Assembly (NCBI GenBank): GCA_937928735.1
Contig: CALFVF010000014.1
Location: 1 to 64,000 of the forward strand
Direction of reading: 5' to 3'
DNA from: an uncultured Verrucomicrobiales bacterium
GTDB taxonomy: Bacteria > Verrucomicrobiota > Verrucomicrobiia > Verrucomicrobiales > Akkermansiaceae
DNA: 64,000 nt
Shown here: positions 40,196 through 49,051 of the stretch, piece by piece
Numbering within the stretch: position 1 is the first letter of the stretch
How the letters are laid out: every line of letters starts with the position of its first letter
Translations under genes and position numbers: made by a program
The notes under the pieces: model-generated
The model's database searches: none
Told to the model about the DNA's origin: nothing
The model's input: only the letters and a program-made list of their open reading frames with translations

Positions 40196-41555
40196 CCCCT
40201 ATCGCGAGAGCGTCTTCGTAGATGTGGAACTCTATTGAGGAAAAGGCGTCTAACTGGAATGTCGCTGTTCCGAATGCTTGGTTGTAGCCTGTGATTGTGG
40301 TGGGAGTGATGGAGTGTAGATCCAGTATGACCCATCCACCTGTCTGGAAGCGTGCCAGCACATCATTCGCCTTCATAATGGGGGCATTATTTTTCTTATT
40401 TCTTAAGTCGAGTGAGCGCATTCGCTCTAGTGGAAATTCAATAGGGGTGTGCACTGTTTTGAGTCGAATCAGCTCATCACTGATGGACTCGATTGTGCCG
40501 ATAATTGCGTCACCGTTGCGGAGTAAGATCTTTTCACCCTCTCCCTCAAGGCTCTCAATAGCAGGTTGGCTCTGTGACTTGGGAATGTCCCCATTCCAGC
40601 GGCTCACTTGCAAATTCCGAATACGGGTGAGTGGGGAGTTCTTAGAGATAAGATGAAGCCCGCCACCCATGGAGTCGGGGGTGGGTTTACGATCTTGTTC
40701 AACAAAGATCCTCTGACCGTCGAGAAATAGAGCGAAATTTCCATTTGTCGCGTCCGCGTAGAAATCCACATGTGTCGAGCCTGAACCTCGTAGTTGAGGG
40801 GCACGGCGCATATGCATGATGGAGGTTTCACGTTGATTATGGAATTTGGTCAGCTTTGTGTGATTGCTGCTTAGGGTGAGTTTGTAGCAGTTTTTAGGAT
40901 TGTCATGCTGTGGGTCATTGCTAAAGAGCAGGACTTGCATATCGGGATTGCCAATCCAAGAATAATCAAAGGAAAGAACAGATATGTTAGACATATCAAT
41001 ATGCTTAGCTATATGGCCGTTATTTTCACTACTGAGAGTGCCATTTTTAAATGTCCAAGCAGGCTCATGACCGAGCTGATTCCATTCCTCTAGACTATTA
41101 GGGCCGTAGTAGGTTTGCTTCCCTTTACCATAGACATCCACTGAGGCAATCATTGAGCGTTCTATATCGAGGGTGCCTGCATACCATGTGTGGAGAGAAA
41201 TATGTGTTTCACTAATGTCTGTTAGCTGGCCTCGTAGGAGATCGGCACTGGTCGCCTCATTCTGGCGAAAGAAGCGAGGCTTGATAGAGAGGAGGGTTTC
41301 GTGGAGGTAGTTCTTCTCCTGCTCTCTTTTTCGTGGAATAACGGATAAACTCTGAATGGACTGTGACTGGATGACGATGGGTTTTTCCAGAATTTCTGAG
41401 GCGAGAGTGATGCCGGATTGATCCCAGTTTTGGATGGTGCCACGAAGGTGATCTCCATTGCGGAATTGGAGGTTCACCGTGTTGTTCTCAGCAAGAGAGA
41501 GAGACGCTGGGAAGAATATGGCCAGGGTTAGGATGATGTTAGAGAATGTCTGCAT
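40188..41555 (-). CDS. Exported protein, paralogue 3 of a tandem triplet (repeat / LamG-like / repeat architecture)
   Basis: This 455-aa protein has a signal peptide (residues 1-22, ending SLSLA). It then shows two SH3- or LSm-like beta units (about 28-60, LQFRNGDHLRGTIQNWDQSGI, and about 95-145, ending in WYAGTLDIERSMIASV). A middle domain (about 160-305) reads like a concanavalin/laminin-G sandwich (VSFDYSWIGNPDMQVLLFSND, FALFLDGQRIF, LQVSRWNG). Two more beta units follow (about 330-380, ILLRNGDAIIGTIESISDELI, and the end). The motifs YAG-x-L-x-I, GPNS-x-x-EW and I-x-x-W-x-G are shared with the two genes before it. It lies 2 bp from the previous gene. Family and function not recognised. Confidence 0.75.
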   Translation of the reverse strand: MQTFSNIILTLAIFFPASLSLAENNTVNLQFRNGDHLRGTIQNWDQSGITLASEILEKPIVIQSQSIQSLSVIPRKREQEKNYLHETLLSIKPRFFRQNEATSADLLRGQLTDISETHISLHTWYAGTLDIERSMIASVDVYGKGKQTYYGPNSLEEWNQLGHEPAWTFKNGTLSSENNGHIAKHIDMSNISVLSFDYSWIGNPDMQVLLFSNDPQHDNPKNCYKLTLSSNHTKLTKFHNQRETSIMHMRRAPQLRGSGSTHVDFYADATNGNFALFLDGQRIFVEQDRKPTPDSMGGGLHLISKNSPLTRIRNLQVSRWNGDIPKSQSQPAIESLEGEGEKILLRNGDAIIGTIESISDELIRLKTVHTPIEFPLERMRSLDLRNKKNNAPIMKANDVLARFQTGGWVILDLHSITPTTITGYNQAFGTATFQLDAFSSIEFHIYEDALAIGDL

Positions 41556-41557
41556 AT

Positions 41558-42916
41558 TCAGGGCTTGGGTACAATGTCACGAGTGTGTTGTATCGTGGCA
41601 ATAGAGTTGAGTGTGATTGTTAGGTCTCCAAGAGCTGGGTGTTTGGCCCTTAGTGTTTGGTGTTCTAGACTAATGTCTGAGACAAAGAGCTCACCGGATT
41701 GGTTAAGCTCGATTCTTATGGGAGTTGGTGCTTTTGGAAGAGTCTCTGGGGCGTGGTTTGAGAAAAAGAGCTTATCGAGCTCGCTGGAAGGAACCTGCAT
41801 AGTTTCACTGGCATGGGGGACTTTGAAACTTAAAGAGAGATTCTCACCATCTTGGGGCTGTATGGCTAATGCTTCGCCTGAGAAGGACTGACCATTTTTA
41901 TCATAAACGGAATCTAAGTTCGTGTTAGTGGCGCGCTCTTTTTGGGTGAGAGCATTGATGCCGCTCCACTTTTGAATGGTGATTTCACTCACTTCAACGG
42001 CTCCATTAAAGCGTGGAGTACTCTCAAAAATAATGCCGTCGCCGAGAGGAGTCTTATCGATTCTATCAAGAAAAGTGCCGATCTCTTCGCCGTCAATAAT
42101 GAGCGAAATCTGGCGGTTACTACGGTCTACATTGAGTTGAATATAAGCAGTTTTGTTAGAAAAAGAGTCAGGTCGTCTCTGAATCGCGGCAATACCTTGA
42201 TTACTTCTCGGGGTGACGCGCTTCAGCTCTATACCAGAGGAATCAAAAAAGAGCATGTAGCGATTTTGGCGCTGGAGAATGTTGCGCGAGTCTGTGCAGA
42301 AGTAGAACTTAAATTTTGGTGGGTCTTGCCACGTGAGACGAAAGGAAACACTGAAATTCTCGGGAAGTTCAAAGGATTGGTAGGCAACGGCCTTAGAGCG
42401 TGAGATAAGACTTCCGCTCTGGTAGATCCAGTCATTCATGAATTCCCACTCTTTTGTGCTATTAGGGCCCTGATAGATAGCATCGGGAGATTTTGCGCCA
42501 AAGTTAATCTGAGAGATATGCTTTTTATGGATATCTAATTCACCTGCGTAGGGTGTGGAGACTCTCAGAATGTTTGAGGATAGAGAGAGAATGCGGCAGG
42601 GCAGTTTCTCGCCTGTACGCAGCGTGACATGCTGGGTGATGTTATCATTACTGTCTACTGTAGGGGACAGTAGGACTTGTTGGACAAATTCGCTTTTGAG
42701 CCTGATAGGCTCTGTTGAATTTGGCAGGACAAGTGTAGCATAACCACCTTCTTTAAGAGAATCAATAGACTGAATCTCCCCGCTAAGTTGGCTGTGTCCC
42801 GCTAAATGAAGAGTATCTGCGGGTAGTGGAGAACTCACAGAGAGTAGACAGAGGAGTAAGAGACCTATGTGTTTTAAGGTCATTGTATGTGCATTGTTAT
42901 GAGGGTAAGTCATCAT
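41558..42916 (-). CDS. Exported protein, paralogue 2 of a tandem triplet
   Basis: The protein has 452 aa from the ATG at 42916. This start gives the ATGA overlap with the preceding gene that is used throughout the operon; an ATG five codons upstream or one 11 codons downstream is possible. A signal peptide ends near LPADT (about residue 33). Beta unit pairs, the shared STPYAGELDIHKKHISQI (compare TQYAGTLTI and TWYAGTLDI), GPNSTKEWEF, a laminin-G-like middle with IQLNVDRSNRQISLIIDGEEIG, VSEITIQKWSGI, and a C-terminal beta pair follow in the same order as its neighbours. No catalytic motif seen. Location should be periplasmic or extracellular. Confidence 0.75.
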   Translation of the reverse strand: MMTYPHNNAHTMTLKHIGLLLLCLLSVSSPLPADTLHLAGHSQLSGEIQSIDSLKEGGYATLVLPNSTEPIRLKSEFVQQVLLSPTVDSNDNITQHVTLRTGEKLPCRILSLSSNILRVSTPYAGELDIHKKHISQINFGAKSPDAIYQGPNSTKEWEFMNDWIYQSGSLISRSKAVAYQSFELPENFSVSFRLTWQDPPKFKFYFCTDSRNILQRQNRYMLFFDSSGIELKRVTPRSNQGIAAIQRRPDSFSNKTAYIQLNVDRSNRQISLIIDGEEIGTFLDRIDKTPLGDGIIFESTPRFNGAVEVSEITIQKWSGINALTQKERATNTNLDSVYDKNGQSFSGEALAIQPQDGENLSLSFKVPHASETMQVPSSELDKLFFSNHAPETLPKAPTPIRIELNQSGELFVSDISLEHQTLRAKHPALGDLTITLNSIATIQHTRDIVPKP

Positions 42917-44379
42917 CGTTGAGTGGTCCATGCGTCGAGGGTGAGAAGGGAATCATCAAAGCGTATTTCAGAGAGGTAGCCGCTTTGGATTTCGAGGCGT
43001 CCTAGTGCGGCAGTGTTTAGATGGATGTGTTCTTTTGTGGCAGAGAGCAGAGTGCCTGTGATTTTTCCCTCGCCATAGAATGTTGCGGAGACTTCGGCAG
43101 AACTGAGTTCCTTGAGCGGCACTTGATTGTTCTGGGCAAAGTGAAGTGTTTTGATATCCTGGATAGGGATAGTGTAGTCAGCGTATGAGCCCTTTAAGTG
43201 TAGGGTTTGATCACTCATTGTCGTCTCCGTTCCAGAAAAACGATCCGTGTTATTGTGGAGCAGGACAACATCTAACTCATCGTGGCTGAGGCTAGCGGCA
43301 CTGTCGCGCAGACCCGACCAGTGCTGGATGAGAATATCACTAATTCGGCATAAGTGTCGATTGTTGTAGGTGCTGAAGCCTATGCCATGGTGTTTGAGAA
43401 TCTCCTTATCTGAGATCTGCCAGAGGCTGAGAAATTGCCCATCGATGTGGACTTCTAGAGTCGATTTTTGGCGATCCACTCGCACTTCGATCTGAGAGCC
43501 TAGGGCTTTGATACTCTGGTTTTGCTTAGCAATATGAGGGATTCTTTGCTGCGCAATCGTGCCGTCCTCACGAAGCCAGTATTGGTAGAGCGCGAGTGAA
43601 TTCCCTGAGGTTCGGAGTAGAAGACAGGAGCCGAAGTGAGATAAGATGTGATTGACTTGCTCACTGCGGTGTCTTTGAGCTGTTTCGGGGGGATTGAAAT
43701 CTGCGCAGAGAATTAGAGAGATAGTGGGGTAGCTCTTCGCATAGAGCTCGAAGGTGATGCGGTATTTATCTGGGAGAGTGAGATTGTTTTTCTTTAAAAA
43801 TCCTTTTTTGTTCGTGCTAAACCACGCTGAGCTGAAAAATTCCCAGGGGTGGTCGGCGAGTTCTTCACCTTCGTTGAGCTGTTGTTGCTCGCTGTCGTTG
43901 AGTTCAATCACTTGCCAATCATTCTCCAGAAACGGGCCTTTATAGAGTGTTTTACCAGAGCCTGCGTGAGGCGAGAGTGAGGAGATCGATTCGATAGGAA
44001 TAGTTAGGGTGCCGGCGTATTGTGTAGAGAGTGTGACATGTGTTTTAGTGATAGCTTTTATATCACCTGGAAGGATATCTTGGTTATTGAGCTGAACCCA
44101 GCCTTGATGGTCTAGTGGGAGAGTGGGATGGCCATGATTAAAGAGAATCCTATGCATCTGTTTACTCTCAAACTCGATGGGTGCGAGAGCATCTTCGTGC
44201 TGCCAGGAGATGACTTTGGAATTGAGGGCCCCCTCAAAGACCCCATGGAGATGGTCCCCATTAGAAAAGGTTAGTTGGTCTGGATTTTCTGCAAAACAGA
44301 GTGAACTACCGAATCCGGCGAGTGCGTAGAGAATGAGGCAGAGGCGTTTGGGGAGACGTGTGGGGAGGCAGGGTTTCAT
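42913..44379 (-). CDS. Exported protein, paralogue 1 of a tandem triplet
   Basis: This 488-aa protein has a signal peptide (residues 1-30, ending SLCFA). It has the same order as its two downstream relatives: SNGDHLHGVFEG (first beta unit), LSTQYAGTLTIPIESISSL (second), a GPFLENDWQVIEL segment, a laminin-G-like middle ending in RVDRQKSTLEVHIDGQFLSLWQ and ISDILIQHWSGL, then two C-terminal beta units (TETTMSDQTLHLKGSYADYTIPIQDIKTLHF and GKITGTLLSATKEHIHLNTAALGRLEI, read in parts). It overlaps the upstream gene by 4 bp. The three proteins clearly arose by tandem duplication but are strongly diverged, suggesting different partners or ligands. Confidence 0.75.
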   Translation of the reverse strand: MKPCLPTRLPKRLCLILYALAGFGSSLCFAENPDQLTFSNGDHLHGVFEGALNSKVISWQHEDALAPIEFESKQMHRILFNHGHPTLPLDHQGWVQLNNQDILPGDIKAITKTHVTLSTQYAGTLTIPIESISSLSPHAGSGKTLYKGPFLENDWQVIELNDSEQQQLNEGEELADHPWEFFSSAWFSTNKKGFLKKNNLTLPDKYRITFELYAKSYPTISLILCADFNPPETAQRHRSEQVNHILSHFGSCLLLRTSGNSLALYQYWLREDGTIAQQRIPHIAKQNQSIKALGSQIEVRVDRQKSTLEVHIDGQFLSLWQISDKEILKHHGIGFSTYNNRHLCRISDILIQHWSGLRDSAASLSHDELDVVLLHNNTDRFSGTETTMSDQTLHLKGSYADYTIPIQDIKTLHFAQNNQVPLKELSSAEVSATFYGEGKITGTLLSATKEHIHLNTAALGRLEIQSGYLSEIRFDDSLLTLDAWTTQR

Positions 44380-45395
44380 TTTTCGTAGATGGGCAGAAAC
44401 CTATAGTTGAGGGCGAGTGAGAGTAAATTGGTTGCTGTGGCGTAAGCGGCTCCTCGGTTACTATTCCAGGATCCCGTGGTGTCTTGGGAGGCAGCAAGAA
44501 TACGCGCATTGCGCCTGTTCCACTCCTCCCAGCTCGCCTCATCGGCATGGAAGAGAGCCTGAGACATGTAGTAGCGGAAGTAATTGGGGTAGTGTGAGTC
44601 GAGGGTCTGGATGTTTTCCTTTAGGTGTGAGAGACTGCGTTGGTAGTGTCGCTTGTCCTTTTGCTTCGCGAGTGAATAGCACAGTGAACCTATGGCGGTG
44701 AGGGTGGTTTTTGCGCCTCCGTGGGATGTGTAGCCATACGTCCCACTGATGGAGCGGCATGTGGATAAGTACTTCAGACCTTTTTCAAAGGCACTATCAG
44801 GTACTGGTATGCCAGCATTGCGGGCGCCATAGAGAGCGACGAGTTGGCAGCCAGTTACTGTGGAGTCCGCGTCTTTACTGTCGGGCTTGTAGCGCCAGCC
44901 TCCTCTGGGATTAGTTTTTTGAGCTGTTAGAATGAGGTCGACAGCGTGTTTGAGAGACTCTTCAACACCGTCGATATTTGCCATGCCATAGAGCTCAGCG
45001 AGGGCGAGAGTCGCAAATCCGTGATTGTACATCGAATGTCCAATATAGCCGTTCTCTTTATTCTGATTGGTCATGATGTACTCAGCACACAGGCGAATAT
45101 TTTCAGCATATGGGCCGTGGTTAGGGTCTTCTCCGTAGGCTAGTATTGCGAGTAGGCATAGACCAACCACACCAGGGTCTTGGCCATTGCCGGTGGCCCA
45201 GCTGCCATCACTGGACTGACTCTTCGCGAGATAGCGGATGCCCTGCAAGTACATGTTATCTACCTGGGCGGGGATAGGATCATTACCCCTGCGCAGTATG
45301 TCCTGTGCTTGTAGTGGTGTTAGTAGTGCAAAGACTGGTAGAAATGCCAGTGTGCAATAGAACCAAATACGTGTGTTAGATAGGTGGGTTTTCAT
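44376..45395 (-). CDS. Exported prenyltransferase/squalene-cyclase-like alpha-alpha toroid protein
   Basis: This 339-aa protein has a signal peptide (residues 1-30, ending LQAQ). It is built of QW-type helical repeats: IRYLAKSQSSDGSWATGNGQDPGVVGLCLLAILAYGEDP, MYNHGFATLALAELYG, GGWRYKPDSKDADSTVTGCQLVALYGARNAG and LKYLSTCRSISGTYGYTSHGGAKTTLTAIGSL (read in parts). This is the alpha/alpha-barrel of squalene cyclases and prenyltransferases. The catalytic Asp-rich motifs of true cyclases are not evident and the protein is exported, so it is more likely a binding scaffold. Such proteins are frequent in Planctomycetes and Verrucomicrobia. It overlaps both neighbours by 4 bp. Confidence 0.75.
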   Translation of the reverse strand: MKTHLSNTRIWFYCTLAFLPVFALLTPLQAQDILRRGNDPIPAQVDNMYLQGIRYLAKSQSSDGSWATGNGQDPGVVGLCLLAILAYGEDPNHGPYAENIRLCAEYIMTNQNKENGYIGHSMYNHGFATLALAELYGMANIDGVEESLKHAVDLILTAQKTNPRGGWRYKPDSKDADSTVTGCQLVALYGARNAGIPVPDSAFEKGLKYLSTCRSISGTYGYTSHGGAKTTLTAIGSLCYSLAKQKDKRHYQRSLSHLKENIQTLDSHYPNYFRYYMSQALFHADEASWEEWNRRNARILAASQDTTGSWNSNRGAAYATATNLLSLALNYRFLPIYEK

Positions 45396-46132
45396 TTGCT
45401 GCGCTGTTTCGCTCTCTCCTGTGCACCCTTGTTGTATGCGTCTATGGCCTTGTGAAATTCTTTGGGAAGAGATTCTTTAATCGTGCCACCTGCGGCAGGC
45501 ACTCGGCGCTGCTTCAATCCCTCTGAGGCATCACCTGAGAAGCTCTCAGAGGCCGCGTCGGAATCTCCTTTTTGGCCTTCACCTCCTTTTTGGCCTTCCG
45601 ATTCTTGATCGCCAGGTTTTCCGGGTTTGGAGCCTTGTTGTTCTCCCTTACCCATCATTTGCTTCATCATTTCTAACATGCCATCCATGCTCTGCTGGCC
45701 TTGTTGCTGCTCTTGTTCTCCTTTTTCGCCATCTTTCTTGTCTTTTTTCTGAGAAGATTCTTGCTGTTTCTTCTGAGCTGACTGAAAGATGCGCTCGATA
45801 ATCTCGGTCTCAATGGCGATGGTGTCACCACTTGTGTTTTCCTCCTCTAGGTTATCGATGACTTCCACCATGAGTGTCTCCACCTCTTCGAGAATCTTGA
45901 TGACTTGTTCGCTCGTTTGGCTCTCGATGAGTTCTTGGATATCGGCACTGAGTTCATCTTGTCGATCGGCTAGCTTCAGAATCTGATCAGATAGGTCGAT
46001 CTGCGTTTGTTTCTTTTCTTCCTCGGTGAGAGGTTTTTTCTCTGACCACTGCTCAGGTTCGATAGCGAAAGCTGCCGTGAGGGGGCTGACGAACAAGGTG
46101 AGAGTGAGGTAGAGTTGGAGAGAGTGGTTCAT
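45392..46132 (-). CDS. Exported coiled-coil protein with low-complexity Gln/Gly/Lys tail
   Basis: This 246-aa protein has a signal peptide (residues 1-23, ending AAFA). A highly acidic helical region follows (about 30-120: LSDQILKLADRQDELSADIQELIESQ, VIKILEEVETLMVEVIDNLEEE), likely a coiled coil. Then come Lys/Glu/Gln-rich repeats and MDGMLEMMKQMMGKGEQQ, a Gly/Lys/Gln/Glu-rich disordered segment, and a conserved-looking end (GGTIKESLPKEFHKAIDAYNKGA). The similar coiled-coil and Gln-rich end of the neighbouring 876-aa protein suggests that the two interact. It overlaps both neighbours by 4 bp. Function unknown. Confidence 0.7.
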   Translation of the reverse strand: MNHSLQLYLTLTLFVSPLTAAFAIEPEQWSEKKPLTEEEKKQTQIDLSDQILKLADRQDELSADIQELIESQTSEQVIKILEEVETLMVEVIDNLEEENTSGDTIAIETEIIERIFQSAQKKQQESSQKKDKKDGEKGEQEQQQGQQSMDGMLEMMKQMMGKGEQQGSKPGKPGDQESEGQKGGEGQKGDSDAASESFSGDASEGLKQRRVPAAGGTIKESLPKEFHKAIDAYNKGAQERAKQRSK

Positions 46133-48759
46133 GGTTGGATATCTCTATGGAGTTGCTCTAAGGCTCGAGTTTGGGCTCGTATACCTTGCTCTTGTTGGAT
46201 GAGTTTCATGACTTTGAGCATGAACTCGAAGTTTTGGTTGTTCTGGCTTTGTTGACCACCACCACCACCGCCTTGTCCAGACTGCATGGCATTTTCAAGT
46301 TGCTTGCTCCATTCCTCAAGCTGTTTGGACCAGCGAATCGCTTGGTCAATAGTCAGGTAGGAGTGATTCTGGGTGATCTCTTCTTGGAGAATCTCCATGC
46401 CTTGAGTGATGTTAGACTCAATGATTTGATCAAGTAGCTTCTTATGCTCTTCTTTCTGTGTGCGCGCGTAGAAGTGCGTGAGGTCTTCTTGTATCCATCG
46501 AATATCGGAAGCGGTACGCTCCTGTAGACGAAAGATATTAATGAGATCTCTCTCTACAGCGGGATCTAACTGATCTGTATCGAGGCCAATTAGGGCATTA
46601 ACTTGGCGGATAGTGGAAGTGGCGACATTCTTCTCGTCAGTAGCTGCTCGTCGTAGGCGTGCCACGAAGGTGCTGCCCTCAAAGTTCTTGTTGGCCTCGT
46701 TTGCTTTTTGAACGATGTCTTGCATCTTCTCGACATTTTTTTTCTGCTGCTGAGCACTTTCCTTGATGTCCTGCTTCGTCTTTTCTTGGGCATTGCGCTG
46801 GTCGCGGGCGTCTTTGAGTTTCTCCGCAACTTTTGGCATGTCCTTCTCTGCGAGCTCTTTCATCTCTTGGGCAGAGTCCGCCATTTTCTTGAGTGTCTCA
46901 GGGTCAATCAAATCATTGCGCATCGATTCTTGGAAGAGTTGCTCCATGCGTTTGGTGAGCTGGCTCATCCGCTCGGTGTTTTCTTGCTCTTTGGCTTCTT
47001 GCTCAGCGATGCGTTTTTGGTTGTCTTCTTTCTGGAGGTCTTTGGCTTCGAGGTTATCGAGGCGTTTGGTTTCATCCAGAGAGGTTTGTTCACGGCGAAA
47101 GGTGTCCTCTAAGTCATTGATAATATCATCAAATTTACGCTTTTGGATCTGAGCGTGGTCTTCCTCAGTGACGATGTAGATGGTGGTTGGCTTCGAGTAG
47201 ACTCGCTCTGTGGCTGGATTGTAGTCTTCTGCCCAGGCTCTTAGTTCGAGTTTTTGTGGGGCGATATTGTAGGCAATCGGGCTGAAGTCTATTTCTTCCG
47301 TGAGTTCGGTGCGCTGTGGAGAGCCTTTCGCGAAGGCTTTTTCACCAGTGGAGGGTGTTTGTGCTGAGGGGTCATCGAAGGAGCCTTTCCAGGCGAGGCC
47401 TGTGCTGCGAATCCCATAGTCATCTGAGCTGGTGATGGTGATTTTTGTGAAGTCCTTTGCCAGCATAACGTGACCGTTCTTCACATCTGAGAGATAGGTA
47501 CTTGGGAGTTCATCAGAGATAGGTTCAATGCGTATTTCTCTGGGAGCTGCACCATCGAGATGATGAATATCTTTCCAGTCTAGGAGAATGTCTAAATACT
47601 CTTCTCCCATAGTGAGTGGTTCTGTCTGGAGTTTGTGGCCATTGGTGCGAACAGGAAGGACTTTGGTGCTCACAAGCTTGGTTTCTTCAATGTCTGCTGT
47701 TTGTTCGCTCTGTGGTTCTTTATGAATTAAGAGCTGAGCATTGGCGCTCTGGAGCTCGTTTGTGGAAGTGGAGTGTAGGGAAAATTGGCTGCCTTTGAGG
47801 ACACTGATGACGCCACTGCGCACTTGGCTCTTCTGGTCGGCTCGCTCCAGATAGTCGGGAAGTTTGAGGTGGGCTGAGATGCTCTCTAGCGCGGGGCGCA
47901 GCATGGGAAGAATGGTGAGGGAGTCGACATCATCGCCAGCTTTGAGTTGTATTTTCTTGCGAGCTTGTTGCGCAGGGAACTCAAAGATAAATATTCCATC
48001 TTGAGTCTCGCTGCGTATCCAGGGTTGAGAGGAAAGTCTCGCGTAGGCAGAGCCTGGGTCTTTGCTGTCTTTTTCTAGAGGGATACGGAGCTGGAAGCTT
48101 TCTCCATATGGGACAGGGTAGGGCTGGGGGAGTGCAGAGAGGTCGAGTTTTGTCGCTGTGTAGCGCGGTGTGTCAGAGAGAGGGAGTAGCCAGCGAGCCA
48201 TCGAATTCTTAGCGGCTTCTGGATAAGTGAAAAACAAACTCGCTGCTAGTGCTAGACACCCAGCAAGTACGAGAGCTGCTTTACCGTGCCAGGAGTGGGG
48301 CAGAGCTTCTGAGAGGTTTTTGCCCTGTACATCTTTGGCGACAGTGCGCATGGCGGCACCTCGCAGACCTTCACTGAGGGAGGTTTCGCTCTCACTCTGG
48401 TGGCGTAATTCGACGATACCTAGTAGGCGGTCGCCGAGACGTGGGTATTTCTTGGAAATGAGGGAGGCTAATTGCTGCTCCTTCTTGTGCTTAAAGATCC
48501 AGCGGTTAATCCAGATGGGGGCAAAGACGGCAAAGACAGACATGCCCACTAAGAATAGGATCAGGCGCACAGCAGGTGGCGTGTCCCAAACACGATCAAG
48601 ACCGAATAGTATAAGTGCTGTCACAATCCAGCCGATGATTCCAGAGAGAATGGCTTCTGTGAGCTTGATTCTCCATAGTTTCTTGCGGAATTCTTCCAGT
48701 TGCTTTTGTAGCTCTGGTGGCAAATCCACGTGATAAGAGTTTTTTTGTGATTTTGGCAT
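46129..48759 (-). CDS. Large membrane protein, DUF4175-like, with coiled-coil periplasmic part
   Basis: This 876-aa protein is the first gene of the six-gene operon. Membrane segments are at about residues 35-57, 66-88 and 162-184, giving two N-terminal hairpin helices and a third after a cytoplasmic loop with RLGDRLLGIVELRHQ. The region from 185 to about 560 is beta-rich (repeated Ig-like pattern, ending ELRAWAEDYNPATERVYSKPTTIYIV). From about 575 to 740 it is a long charged coiled coil (EQENTERMSQLTKRMEQLFQESM), and the end is Gln/Gly-rich with LMKVMKLIQQEQGIRAQTRALEQL-type text. General layout resembles DUF4175-type proteins. It would project a long rod outside the membrane. Function unknown. 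Confidence 0.7.
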   Translation of the reverse strand: MPKSQKNSYHVDLPPELQKQLEEFRKKLWRIKLTEAILSGIIGWIVTALILFGLDRVWDTPPAVRLILFLVGMSVFAVFAPIWINRWIFKHKKEQQLASLISKKYPRLGDRLLGIVELRHQSESETSLSEGLRGAAMRTVAKDVQGKNLSEALPHSWHGKAALVLAGCLALAASLFFTYPEAAKNSMARWLLPLSDTPRYTATKLDLSALPQPYPVPYGESFQLRIPLEKDSKDPGSAYARLSSQPWIRSETQDGIFIFEFPAQQARKKIQLKAGDDVDSLTILPMLRPALESISAHLKLPDYLERADQKSQVRSGVISVLKGSQFSLHSTSTNELQSANAQLLIHKEPQSEQTADIEETKLVSTKVLPVRTNGHKLQTEPLTMGEEYLDILLDWKDIHHLDGAAPREIRIEPISDELPSTYLSDVKNGHVMLAKDFTKITITSSDDYGIRSTGLAWKGSFDDPSAQTPSTGEKAFAKGSPQRTELTEEIDFSPIAYNIAPQKLELRAWAEDYNPATERVYSKPTTIYIVTEEDHAQIQKRKFDDIINDLEDTFRREQTSLDETKRLDNLEAKDLQKEDNQKRIAEQEAKEQENTERMSQLTKRMEQLFQESMRNDLIDPETLKKMADSAQEMKELAEKDMPKVAEKLKDARDQRNAQEKTKQDIKESAQQQKKNVEKMQDIVQKANEANKNFEGSTFVARLRRAATDEKNVATSTIRQVNALIGLDTDQLDPAVERDLINIFRLQERTASDIRWIQEDLTHFYARTQKEEHKKLLDQIIESNITQGMEILQEEITQNHSYLTIDQAIRWSKQLEEWSKQLENAMQSGQGGGGGGQQSQNNQNFEFMLKVMKLIQQEQGIRAQTRALEQLHRDIQP

Positions 48760-49051
48760 GGAATGGAGTGAGAGAAGAAATCGAGAAGTTCTTGAGAGAG
48801 TCTGTCGAGTCTACATCATTGTAACCTACTCTCATTTGTTATTCTGGCTACGATATTCTATCTGAGAATCTTCCCTAGATTTTGTCTCTTTTCCAGCTGA
48901 AATAGCGTGGAGGGACAGAAAAGGTGAGATTTGGCCTGTTTTGCCCATTTTCAAGTGATTCTAAGGAGTAAAGATGACTCTGAATAGCACTAGAATGCGC
49001 AAATAGATATAGGCTGTGGTCATTTGGTGAGCCACCACTGGGTGCTTTGGT
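48760..49051. other. Intergenic region upstream of the six-gene operon
   Basis: In these 292 bp no gene is supported. The part next to 48759 must hold the operon promoter (minus strand). A TACAAT-like sequence is present on the minus strand near 48822, but no matching -35 box was seen. No hairpin terminator for an upstream gene was identified. Confidence 0.4.

Noticed and set aside
46708-47112. Long hydrophobic plus-strand frames inside the 876-aa membrane protein gene
   Set aside because: They are antisense to a charged coiled-coil region, whose complement always reads as Leu/Phe-rich.
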